Source of the DNA: Antedon mediterranea
Lineage: Eukaryota > Echinodermata > Crinoidea > Comatulida > Antedonidae
Assembly (NCBI RefSeq): GCF_964355755.1
Contig: NC_092673.1
Coordinates: 19,165,001-19,229,000 of the forward strand
Reading direction: 5' to 3'
Length of the DNA: 64,000 bases
Position numbers and translations under genes: made by a program. The notes under the pieces were generated by a model, which saw only the letters and a list, made by a program, of their open reading frames with translations, was not told where the DNA came from and made no database searches. Positions 34,272-45,628 of the stretch are shown one piece after another. Each line of letters begins with the position of its first letter. Position 1 is the stretch's first letter.

Positions 34272-37200
34272 TATACCCCACACAAATACCCTGACTAACA
34301 GCCCTGGGGCAGCAGTGCATTTTAGTCTATTAATAAATGGATCATAAAGTAAGGTAGTACAATACCCCACACAAATACCCTGACTAACAGCCCTGGGGAA
34401 GCAGTGCATTTTAGTCTATTAATAAATGGATCATAAAGTAATTAAGGTAGTACAATACCCACACAAATACCCTGACTAACAGCCCTGGGGAAGCAGTGCA
34501 TTTTAGTCTATAAATAAATGGATCATAAAGTAAGGTAGTACAATACCCCACACAAATACCCTGACTAACAGCCCTGTGGAAGCAGTGCATTTTAGTCTAT
34601 AAAAAAAGGAACATAAAGTAAGGTAGTACAATACCCACACAAATACCCTTGACTAACAGCCCTGGGGAAGCAGTGCATTATAGTCTATTAATAAATGGAT
34701 CATAAAGTAAGGTAGTACAATACCCACACAAATACCCTGACTAACAGCCCTGGGGAAGCAGTGCACTTTAGTCTATTAATAAATGGATCATAAAGTAAGG
34801 TAGTACAATACCCCACACAAATACCCTGACTAACAGCCCTGGGGAAGCAGTGCATTTTAGTCTATTAATAAATGGATCATAAAGTAAGGTAGTACAATAC
34901 CCACACAAATACCCTGACTAACAGCCCTGGGGAAGCAGTGCATTATAGTCTATTAATAAATGGATCATAAAGTAAGGTAGTACAATACCCACACAAATAC
35001 CCTGACTAACAGCCCTGGGAAAGCAGTGCATTTTAGTCTATTAATAAATGGATCATAAAGTAAGGTAGTACAATACCCCACACAAATACCCTGACTAACA
35101 GCCCTGGGGAAGCAGTGCATTTTAGTCTATTAATAAATGGATCATAAAGTAAGGTAGTACAATACCCCACACAATTACCCTGACTAACAGCCCTGGGGAA
35201 GCAGTGCATTTAGTCTATTAATAAATGGATCATAAAGTAAGGTAGTACAATACCCCACACAAATACCCTGACTAACAGCCCTGTGGAAGCAGTGCATTTT
35301 AGTGTAGTAATAAATGGATCATAAAGTAAGGTAGTACAATACCTCACACAAATACCCTGACTAACAGCCCTGGGGAAGCAGTGCATTTTAGTCTATTAAT
35401 AAATGGATCATAAAGTAAGGTAGTACAATACCCCACACAAATACCCTGACTAACAGCCCTGTGGAAGCAGTGCATTTTAGTCTAGTAATAAATGGATCAT
35501 AAAGTAAGGTAGTACAATACCTCACACAAATACCCTGACTAACAGCCCTGGGGAAGCAGTGCATTTTAGTCTATTAATAAATGGATCATAAAGTAAGGTA
35601 GTACAATACCCCACACAAATACCCTTGACTAACAGCCCTGGGGAAGCAGTGCATTTTAGTCTATTAATAAATGGATCATAAAGTAAGGTAGTACAATACC
35701 ACACACAAATACCCTGACTAACAGCCCTGGGGAAGCAGTGCATTTTAGTCTATTAATAAATGGATCATAAAGTAAGGTAGTACAATACCCCACACAAATA
35801 CCCTGACTAACAGTCCTGGGGAAGCAGTGCATTTTACTCTAGTAATAAATGGATCATAAAGTAAGGTAGTACAATACCCCACACAAATACCCTGACTAAC
35901 AGCCCTGGGGAAGCAGTGCATTTTAGTCTATTAATAAATGGATCATAAAGTAAGGTAGTACAATACCCCACACAAATACCCTGACTAACAGCCCTGGGGA
36001 AGCAGTGCATTTTAGTCTATTAATAAATGGATCATAAAGTAATTAAGGTAGTACAATACCCCACACAAATACCCTGACTAACAGCCCTGGGGAAGCAGTG
36101 CATCTTAGTCTATTAATAAATGGATCATAAAGTAAGGTAGTACAGTACAATACCCCACACAAATACCCTGACTAACAGCCCTGGAGAAGCAGTGCATTTT
36201 AGTCTATTAATAAATGGATCATAAAGTAAGGTAGTACAATACCCCACACAAATACCCTGACTAACAGCCCTGGAGAAGCAGTACATTTTAGTCTATTAAT
36301 AAATGGATCATAAAGTAAGGCAGTACAATACCCCACACAAATACCCTGATTAACAGCCCTGGGGAAGCAGTGCATTTTAGTCTATTAACACTTTGACTGC
36401 CAAACACGAAGATCTTCGTTTTTGGAAACACAACGCTTGACTGCCAAACACGAAGATCTTCGTTTTTCGCGTTTTTTTACGAAATCCGGTAGATAGGTTA
36501 ATTATTGGTATATACTATAAATATGGACACTAAATTCGGTCTGGACCATGAATATTTTACCTTTTGAAAGTAACTAATCTGGTTATGAACGATTGTCAAA
36601 ATGGTACCTGTCGAAATAACATACACCGCGCATCACAGTAGCGCGTACAGCGATGGTTTGGCGCATTGTGTATCGGTCGCGCTCTAGCTATGCCGCCGAA
36701 GCATTACAAAGGTTTATGTGGATTGGCATGTTTGTTTGTTATCTGAATAAAAAATAATGGATGAATTTTCAATAAGAAGTCATTAATTTTATTATTGTAT
36801 GTATACCCTAATTGTTTTGGTGTTTCACTGTAAGTGGCTGAGTTTCACGCAACAAACTTGATTAGAAATGGTATGAATATTATCATCAGTTTACTAGCTA
36901 GGCTAGTAGTAGTACGTAGTACTAGCCTAGGCTAGCCTAGGCCTAGTCATAAAACGGTTCCGGGCCAACTTTAGGCCTAGTTAACTAGGCCTGGAGTCTT
37001 TACTATGTGGATTTTGGCGAAACATTGATGTAAGATTTATGATTTATAAAATGTAATACATTTTTCGATAGTGATAACTTGTTTTTATAGGCCTACCGGT
37101 GCCGTGTAAGTAACTTGTTCGTTGTTTGTTGATCTCACCGGGCGATATTTTCATATTGTGATGTCTTGCACAAAATCGCGAATATCTCTACTTCTTGCGC

Positions 37201-37665
37201 GAAACTACGAAAAACTCACAAAGTGCGTTACTTTCATTTTACTATTACGATTTACATTTTGCGATTTGAAAATCGTTCTTGGTACCATTGTAAAGCTAAA
37301 ATCTTTATGATTATTTTAGTCTAAATTACATGTAAATCAGATCACATACATAGTTTCAATCAGCTTTAATAAAAACATCGAATTGGGCTATAAACGCTGG
37401 CGGTGGCAGTTTCTAACTGGAAAAACCTCTGGCAGTCAAAGTGTTAATAAATGGATCATAAAGTAAGGTAGTACAATACCCCACACAAATACCCTGACTA
37501 ACAGCCCTGGAGAAGCAGTGCATTTTAGTCTATTAATAAATGGATCATAAAGTAAGGTAATACAATACCCCACACAAATACCCTGACTAACAGCCCTGGG
37601 GAAGCAGTGCGTTTTAGTCTATTAATAAATGGATCATAAAGTAAGGTAGTACAATACCAACAAAT
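34272..37665. repeat. 88-89-bp satellite array, about 26 copies, split by a TTAA element
   Basis: The unit contains CACACAAATACCCTGACTAA, CAGCCCTGGGGAAGCAGTGC and ATTAATAAATGGATCATAAA. Stretches are 34272-36388 and 37444-37665. Variants (GTGGAAG, GGAGAAG, an AATT insertion before AAGGTAG) recur in neighbouring units, indicating blockwise amplification. Confidence 0.95.
36389..37443. mobile_element. piggyBac-like MITE (TTAA target) in the satellite
   Basis: CACTTTGACTGCCA and TGGCAGTCAAAGTG are perfect inverted ends with TTAA on both sides (36385-36388, 37444-37447), diagnostic of piggyBac-type insertion. TTAA occurs naturally in each satellite unit, so the insertion needed no unusual site. 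Near the left end a block of about 30 bp containing the palindrome CGAAGATCTTCG is present twice. No transposase. Confidence 0.8.
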
Positions 37666-38560
37666 AAATAGTTTCAAAGATTGAGGCCTCGGACGTTTTT
37701 AGCATTTTCGACATATTCTATGCCTGTTCCTCTGGGCACTGCTCATGGGCCCCAAGCTTCGATTTAGCCAGTGAGCGCACATAGCCATTACGCCACTGAT
37801 TATACTGTTCAAATATGTATGAATACATACAGGGCAACAAAGAACGTGCGAAAGAAGCGCAGTCAACAACAAGGTTAAATGTCGTTGCACATGTGCAGTA
37901 AACAATACAGTATTAGGCACGCGACCGTTTCGTTGTTACCATGCGGTTAATTAAACTGTAACATTGTGGGCGGTCCGCGGTCTGTCGGCGAGAGTCAAGG
38001 AACCCTTGATCTCACGTCGATGCATATCCTTCTATTCTTTAATCCATGGTCTTGCATACTTATATTAACAAAGAACGTCCTTTTGTAAAGAACATGTTAA
38101 CACTTTAACAGTCAAGTTGGTTAAGTCAATAAAAGAGTGTACACACAAAAGCAAGACACTGTGTACTATCATGGAGGAAAAAATAATGTAATCTTTTTAT
38201 TTCCTTCATGATATTACCAAGTATTTAAATTCACAAATGATTATTCTTATGTGTTAGTTGTAAACAACATGACATTTTTTTAATGAATATTTCAGTGATA
38301 CCCTCACAGCATTCTAATTCTGATTTCCACTAATCCTCTTCTGGATGTCACCATAGGAAATAGAATGCTGAGGATGGTGATAGGTGACAGTCAAATATTT
38401 GTCCACAATTGTTGACCAGTTTTATCCTTATCCTGATATTTATATTAACTTAATTATTAAATAATTTATATAAATTTAAATTATATATAATAAACAAAAA
38501 CCACAACAAGCCTGTTCACTATGCATGTTACCATTACCATTTCTGAACCAATCAAAATGA
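37666..38560. other. Non-coding stretch with a possible hAT end
   Basis: On the minus strand, CAGTGGCGTAATGGCTATGT starting at 37797 looks like a hAT terminal sequence, but no partner end was found. An imperfect inverted repeat (CAGCATTCTA, TAGAATGCTG) lies at 38305-38375. No gene seen. Confidence 0.35.
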
Positions 38561-39140
38561 AACTTACACCTAAATTCCCCATTAGTATGGAGAGTGCCCT
38601 TATATAAAATGTATCACTTAATTAACACTCCATATGAACAATAAAAACTTACACCTAAATTCTCCATTAGTATGGAGAGTGCCCTTATATAAAATGTATC
38701 ACCTAATTAACAATCCATATGAACAATAAAAACTTACACCTAAATTCCCCATTAGTATGGAGAGTGCCCTTATATAAAATGTATCACCTAATTAACACTC
38801 CATATGAACAATAAAAACTTACACCTAAATTCTCCATTAGTATGGAGAGTGTCCTTATATAAAATGTATCACCTAATTAACAATCCATATGAACAATAAA
38901 AACTTACACCTAAATTCTCCATTAGTATGGAGAGTGTCCTTATATAAAATGTATCACCTAATTAACAATCCATATGAACAATAAAAACTTACACCTAAAT
39001 TCCCCATTAGTATGGAGTGTGTCCTTATATCAAATGTATCACCTAATTAACACTCCTTATGAACAATAAAAACTTACACCTAAATTCCCCATTAGTATGG
39101 AGAGTGCCCTTATATAAAATGTATCACCTAATTATGAATA
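38561..39140. repeat. 85-bp minisatellite, about 6.8 copies
   Basis: The unit is AACTTACACCTAAATTCCCC, ATTAGTATGGAGAGTGCCCT, then TATAAAATGTATCACCTAAT. Copies start at 38561, 38646, 38731, 38816, 38901, 38986 and 39071. The last unit runs into sequence related to 32080-32250. Confidence 0.93.
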
Positions 39141-40434
39141 TCTAACCTACAAAATCGTAATTTGCATAATGAAACTAAGATACACTATCTGTGAGTAGTG
39201 TGCATGCTTTATGCAAAATTAAACAAAAAATAACAATCCACATGAACAATAAAAACATTTTGTTTGCTTTTTTATTTTAAATTGTTTTATTATCATGACA
39301 ATGACAAATACATCCAAACTGTCAATCATCAGTCATTAAGCTTTATTTTGTTGTTGCTTAAATTTAAACATTAATTATTGTTGTTCTTAAGTTCACCAGG
39401 TTCAAATTTATTCAACAGGGGTCCACAGGGTACTGGATATATTGTCCCCCAAAAACATGAAAAATGAAGATTAATAAAATCAAACTTTGAATAGGGAATT
39501 CTGCAGTTTCAACCCATTGTCTGATAATTTGACTATTTTTTGCATTATTTTCAGGTAAAAAATTTTATTTTCGCTCCAATTTTTGGTCAAAGTGAATAAC
39601 TATTATGAAATTAAAATTGCATATTCAAGAAAAATATATATATATTTTCCAGGTGACAATATATCTTTAATGGATTTCAGTATACAGGAGCAAATCTGTC
39701 ATGCTTATTAAACTGCAAAAACTATCCTATTTAGGACATTTTTTTAAATTGCCTACAATTCTTTAAAAAGAAATTATATATTCTTTGTAATACTAGCGAC
39801 TTGAGTGTTTAAACTTAAAGTATCTTTTTTTATATTTATATTGTACACATAATGCCAAAATATATATATTTGTGTAAATACTTTATTTGTCACTCTCATA
39901 ATATAATAATATAACTTTAACAATTATGACAAAAAAGACCAAAACAAATCTAAAGTTGAATTGAATTTGTTGGGGGAAGAATTTATTTAAAAAAAAAAGA
40001 GTTATTGAAGAGGGTTGGGGGTTGGTGAGTATAGGGAGATACTGGAGTCGGGTGTTATGTACTGAGAAGGCTTTAAACTAAGTTTGAAACCCGCCCTGGG
40101 GCGGGTAAAATTGCTAGTATATTATAAGGTCAATTTGACAATGATAATTATTAAATTGTCAATTGTGATTTATTTTTAAATGTTTACAACATTCTTCTAA
40201 TGATTTTTTTTTCTATTTTGTAGTAACATATTGATTGATATTCATATCTAGTTATTGTTAACAACCTCTTTATCAACTGCAATTTATTAAAACTTAACAA
40301 GATAAACACCCAAGAAAATGGCCTGGTTATTTAATATTAGATTCTTTGTCTCTATGGTGTACCAATGGAAGCCTCTGGTTCAAAAAAAGGGTTTTTTACC
40401 ACCTTTTTTAAACCTAATCATCATCATGATGAAA
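39141..40434. other. Non-coding stretch
   Basis: No gene. A perfect hairpin ACCCGCCC-TG-GGGCGGGT lies near 40090-40107 in otherwise AT-rich DNA. Confidence 0.5.
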
Positions 40435-40990
40435 ATTGCATCAATAAAATGGCACAGATAATGAAAATTGTACTGATGGTGAAAATCGTATTGATGGTGA
40501 AAATTGTATTAATGGTGAAAATTGTACTGATGGTGAAAATCGTATTGATGGTGAAAATTGTATTGATGGTGAAAATTGTATTGATAATAAAAATTGTATT
40601 GATGGTGAAAATTGTATTGATGGTGAAAATTGTACTGATGGTGAAAATTGTATTGATGGTGAAAATTGTATTGATGGTGAAAATTGTATTGATAATGAAA
40701 ATTGTATTGATGGTGAAAATTGTATTGATGGTGAAAATTGTATTGATGGTGAAAATTGTATTGATGGTGAAAATTGTATTGATGATGAAAATTGTATTGA
40801 TGGTGAAAATTGTACTGATGGTGAAAATTGTACTGATGGTGAAAATTGTATTGATGGTGAAAATTGTATTGATGGTGAAAATTGTATTGATGGTGAAAAT
40901 TGTATTGATGGTGAAAATTGTATTGATGCTGAAAATTGTATTGATGCTGAAAATTGTATTGATGCTGAAAATTGTATTGATGCTGAAAAA
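40435..40990. repeat. 18-bp minisatellite, about 30 copies
   Basis: The unit is GATGGTGAAAATTGTATT with GATAAT, GATGAT and GATGCT variants, the last clustered in the final four copies. Because 18 is a multiple of three, both strands stay open (MVKIVL on plus, FSPSIQ on minus). A sparse relative occurs at 46945-47030. Confidence 0.95.
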
Positions 40991-41999
40991 TGTTGCCTAT
41001 TTTGAAGGGAAAATAGTCCAGGACTACACTTCATTTAATTTGAGCATAAAATAGCCTAAGCGGGTCAGTCTAATTACCGAAAACAACCGAAAATAACCGA
41101 AAACAACCACAAACAACCGTAAACAATCGAAAACAAACCAATAAACAAAATAAAAAATTAATATTTTTTTTAATGTCGCTCTCTATTGATGAGTGTTTCT
41201 AAAGCTAAGACCGTACAGAGAGAAAACCACATGCGCAAAAGCCAAGGAAGATCCTACGAAATGGTAGTGTGCACAAAATACAACTCCAAAAAATCGTACA
41301 AATTCAATGATATACACCGTAGACTACATTTACTTCCAAAATCTAACACATTTCGTTTTTAGTCTTTAGATTTTCAAAAACAAAGCATGATTTTACCTAA
41401 CTTTGCATTTTCGTCACTATACTGAAGTGATTAAGGATAAAAACGTTATTTACTCGACTACGGTAATTTTACTGAATAGATTTTATTGAATCCTTAATCG
41501 TGAGCTGGTTTTAAGTATACTTTATAGTCCCTAATGTTATCAATATTCTTAAAATATCATTTTTGTATTATTATCTTTGAAAATCTATAATTAAATTGAT
41601 CATGATTAACCATAGTCAATTTACTTTCTATACTATGGATTAACGTGATTCACAATTATTGTGAGGAGTAAATGCGTTGGTTTCTGGATCAAAAATCGAA
41701 ATGACTAAAATTAAAATATGTTCATAGATTCTGTATGTAAGTAAATGCGATGTTATCATTGATTGATTGTACGATTTTTAGTTGTATTTTGTGCACACTA
41801 CCATTTCGTAGGGTCTTCCTTGGCTTTTGCGCACGCGGTCTTAACCTTCTCTCTGTCATGGTCTTAACTCTAGAAACAACCATCAGTAGAGGGCGACATT
41901 AAAAATGTATATACAAATTTGTTTTCGGTATTTAGATTATTAGGTTATATGCATTATCATGCATATAACCTCTTGATTCTGTCAAAATCTTTATTTATT

Positions 42000-43613
42000 G
42001 GTTATCCGCCTCAAGCGGATAAGCCCTTGGAATTGTAGTGTTTCTTTTTTTTTATTATTCTTCTTTCTTTCCGCCACTTTTTGTACGCGACGTTTCTCTG
42101 CAACGTGTTAACATAAAATGTTGTAACTTGGTAAACATTTAGAAATTTAACTGAAGATGTGCAGCCAAGCTTTTGGACGCTGTCAGATCCGCGTAGCGTA
42201 AGTCACGCGCGATTTTCTGAAAATCTTAAATTGATCATAACTTCGAAACCGATAAATATTTTTTAACGTAACTTGCAGCCACGTTTTCTTCACATCAATG
42301 ACTAACTTTTTCAATCTCTAGCACATTTTTGGAGACTAGAAAGTTTGCGCGTAAATTGCGTTTGAAATTTTAAAATGCTCCAAATTTGTACACGCTGTTT
42401 CTCTGCAACGCGTGAACATAACATGTTGTAACTTGGTCAACATATAGACATTTAACTGAAGATGTGCAGCCAAGCTTTTGGACGCTGTATCATGATCTTA
42501 TCGTAAGTTACGCGCGATTTTCTGAAAATCTTAAATTGATCATAACTTTGAAACAGATAAATATTTTTTAACGTAATTTTCAGCCACGTTTGCTTTACAT
42601 TAATTGTTAACTTTTTTATCCCTACCGAATTTTGTAACATTAGAAAGTGCGTGCGTAAACGGCGTTTGAAATTTTAAAATGCTTCAAATCAATTTCTGAT
42701 TAAATTAGAGCACGTTTCAGGTCATTTTAAGGGTTTAAAAATTGCCACTGGTGCGCACTTTTTTACGCGCGCACGGCGCAGGGAACGCGTATGAGCTTTT
42801 CTTTTACATAAATTGTGTTTTTCAAACTTAGGTTAACAATTTTACGTTATTTTATTCACTTTTCAACTTGAAATGGCGTTCTACGAGCACGTTAAACATG
42901 ACTGGTTGCGCACAAAAAAGTCAACAAATTGTGAAAATGTTGCAAAATATGTCTACTTTTAAAAGTGATACAGTTCATCAGAATGCAAGGTTACCCCCAT
43001 TTTTTATTTTATTTTATCACAGTCTATGAATTGTAGATCTGATTTATTATAGTGTTGAATGTTAAAACGTTTTTGATGGCTACATTATTTGCATATTAAA
43101 TATAATTTTCGAAATTTTTATCATCAAACAAACAATAACATATTCAAAGAGCAAAACAATAAACATAATGTTTATCTTTTTTCTTTACATGTTGATATAT
43201 AAAACTTGAAAGTATGCACTTTGCTAATATGTCACTGTTTAAAATTTGTGAAGATTTCATCATAGTAAAAATTATGATTTAGTTTGATAAGTAATAATCT
43301 ATTTGCATCGAGTGGTTCACGACATACCGAATGAACGAGGAAACTTTCGTCGGATTTTCTTCAGCAGGTGCTCATATGGCTCGATGTGTAGTGCCACCGA
43401 CTTTGGTATCAGAGGTACCGGGATCGAGTCCCGTCACGGGAAAACAATTTAATAAAAGGATTTATTTGGTTGTTACACTGAAAAGGCAGTTTTAATTTTG
43501 AATAGGCTACTTTTTGGAAAAGCCATAACTGAAAAGTACTTGAATGCGCACAAGATACGTTTTGTTGCGGGCGGATAACCAAACTCGTCCTCAAGTGACG
43601 AGTTCAGATCTAG
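42000..43613 (+). mobile_element. Helentron-like element, nested inner copy
   Basis: The 5' hairpin TTATCCGC-CTCAA-GCGGATAA (42002-42022) is echoed by GCGGATAACC at 43571-43580. A stem-loop AACTCGTC-loop-GACGAGTT (43582-43604) and CTAG (43610-43613) follow before T. Inside, about 240 bp at 42088-42330 is repeated at 42390-42610 (GCAGCCAAGCTTTTGGACGC). Its 3' half is diverged from the outer element's 43920-44760. No protein is encoded. Confidence 0.7.
43377..43440 (+). other. tRNA-like module in inner Helentron
   Basis: An A-box-like TGGCTCGATGTGTAG and a strong B-box-like CGGGATCGAGTCCCG (stem around TCGAG) have tRNA-like spacing. No acceptor stem or cloverleaf forms, so it is not called a tRNA gene. 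It could be a captured tRNA-derived SINE head. Confidence 0.5.
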
Positions 43614-44618
43614 TTTATTTATTCTTTCCTTAGCACTATTTTGTCCGTGAATTATCTTGATATCAGTTTCATCTATTTAAGTCAATTTTTCAGAGTATAT
43701 TCCTTATGGCCAGGAATCGATGTGGTTATATTTTCACGATGCGTAATCAAAAATTACGCGGTCTACGCGCGATTTTACGAAATCACGTTTGTAATCATAT
43801 CTTCACAAGCATGAATCACAATTAAACAAAATTTGGTACTCATAAATTTCAGGTCATATTTCATCATATGGCAATACAATTACGTGCGTAGCGCATATAA
43901 CGCTTGCGTACGCGCGCTTAAAATGTTCAAAATTGTCAAAATTTATTTTCGATGAAATTAGAGTACGTTTCAGGCAATTTTAAGCGTTTAAAAAATTGCC
44001 ATGAGTGCGCAGATTTTTGCACGCGCACTGCGCGTTATACGTTAATGCGCACTCTTTTTGTCCGATTTCGGTTGTACAACCTTTCTTTAATAATATCATC
44101 ATATTTTATTCACTTTTCAACGCGTAATTGCCTTATACGAGCACGTCAAAAGTGACAGGCTACGCACGTGTAAGTTAACAAAATGGTGAAAATATGCTAA
44201 ATTTTAAAATTAATATAGATCGTCAGAATGCTCGGGAACACATATTTTTTATTTCATTTTCTTGAAGTGTATGTATCTTATGTATGATTTATTATTAAAC
44301 TAAGGGAACAAAAGTTGATTAAGCCATAATTAATTGCATATTAAATTTAAAAAAATTCATTTCGACAATCAAACAAATTATGACATTTTCTTAGGCCAAA
44401 ATAACAAACTTAACATTAACTTTCTTCCTCCAAAAGTTCATATATTAAAGTTAAAAGTATATAGTTTGACAGTGCATCATTTTTGTACATTTTTAGAGAT
44501 GTCATCATAGTAAAAAATTATAATTCATTGCGGTATGTAATAATCTATCTGCACCAAAGTGGTTACTGCATAGTAAATACACGGAGGAATTTTTCTACAA
44601 TTTTTAGACAGTTGTGCA

Positions 44619-44681
44619 TGGCTCGGTGGTGTGTGCTCGTGTCTATGGCACTCAAGGTACCGAGATCGAGTCTCACCTTGG
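44619..44681 (+). other. tRNA-like module in outer Helentron
   Basis: TGGCTCGGTGGT and GAGATCGAGTCTC keep A-box and B-box spacing. The stem changed on both sides relative to the inner copy (GGGA/TCCC to GAGA/TCTC), a compensatory pattern. Confidence 0.5.
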
Positions 44682-45628
44682 GAAACGAAATAAGATTTTT
44701 TTTTTATTATCCGTATTGTTTGTTCAAATTTATTTCTTAGTGTATATATTATACACATGATTTATAATGAAATCTAGATAAAAAATAACTTATGTCTTTA
44801 TTATTATGTAACAGCAAATGTGGTTTATGACATTATACGCAGAGGGATCTTTGATCGGATTGTGATACCGGCTATTGTATTCGCGTTAGCAAGGTCCTAT
44901 CATATATTATAAATAATTAAAGAATCTGAGAAAATCAATGAATCAAAATATCTTTTAAAAATCAATTATCTTTATTAAAATCAATGCATATAACCTATAA
45001 TTCGTCATAGTGACGAATTAAATCTAGTTTTATTTTGTTTTCGGTTGTTTATGGCTGTTTTCAGTTGTTTTGGTTGTTTTCGGTTGTTTTTGGTAATTAG
45101 ACTGACCGGCCTATTAAAGCATATGTTTATTTGTATTTTATGGTTGAGGTACAGTAGTACAGGAAAGGCAAACTCAATTCGGCGAAAAATTTAACATACA
45201 GCTCAGGGCGTTTTTCAAGTTATTATAACATAGAGATCGCTATATACAATTTAATTTAATGTCTCACGCATTGGCCACTGAAAAAGTTGGCAGGTTTGAG
45301 ATACATGTATTAAATTAGACAAAAAAAGCAATTCAATTTATAGCTTTAGATTGTTTTTATGATTTTGATTAATTAATCTCTTAATCTTTAATCTCTACAA
45401 GACATAAAATCTTGGAAAAAAAAACCAGAATTAGTCAATCCTTTAGTTAGTTTTTAGAATTAGTAGATAAGTTTCAGTTGCTTTTCGAAATTTTGTAATA
45501 GAATTGCTGCCTTTCTACCTTGCTAGGCTAATTGCTATTACTAGCTAGGTCTATAGGATTGTTTGGTCATTTGTTGACTTATTAACACTAGATGCCATTG
45601 TTTGTACCATTAGAATATAAAACATTAA

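Larger units (their letters stand above)
41942..45027 (+). mobile_element. Helentron-like (Helitron2-type) non-autonomous element, outer copy
   Basis: The 5' end is a hairpin (AGGTTATATGCAT, TATC loop side, ATGCATATAACCT). The same arm recurs at 44984-44996 just before a terminal stem-loop TAATTCGTCA-TAG-TGACGAATTA (44998-45020) and a CTAG terminus followed by T. An arm shared by the 5' end and the subterminal 3' end plus a terminal stem-loop is the asymmetric-repeat layout described for Helentrons. It inserted between AT and T of the palindromic element. It encodes no Rep/helicase. A related element is nested at about 42000-43613. Confidence 0.7.
41063..45107. mobile_element. Palindromic TIR element, interrupted by Helentron-like insertions
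   Basis: GGTCAGTCTAATTACCGAAA at 41063 is matched inverted at 45107, and both ends run into AAACAACCGAAAA-type subterminal repeats. Inverted arms 41165-41290 and 41775-41905 (CGAAATGGTAGTGTGCACAA) make the body a large palindrome. Without the insertion at 41942-45027 the element would be about 960 bp. Family and target duplication are unresolved. Confidence 0.65.

Noticed and set aside
34272-37665. CRISPR array
   Set aside because: The DNA is eukaryotic and the repeats are contiguous satellites with no unique spacers.
40365-41054. Long frames on both strands through the 18-bp array (MVKIVL and FSPSIQ repeats)
   Set aside because: The repeat length is a multiple of three, which opens frames automatically. 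No domain or flanking gene structure.
43377-43440. A true tRNA gene
   Set aside because: A- and B-box-like parts exist, but there is no acceptor stem, anticodon arm or CCA-compatible end.
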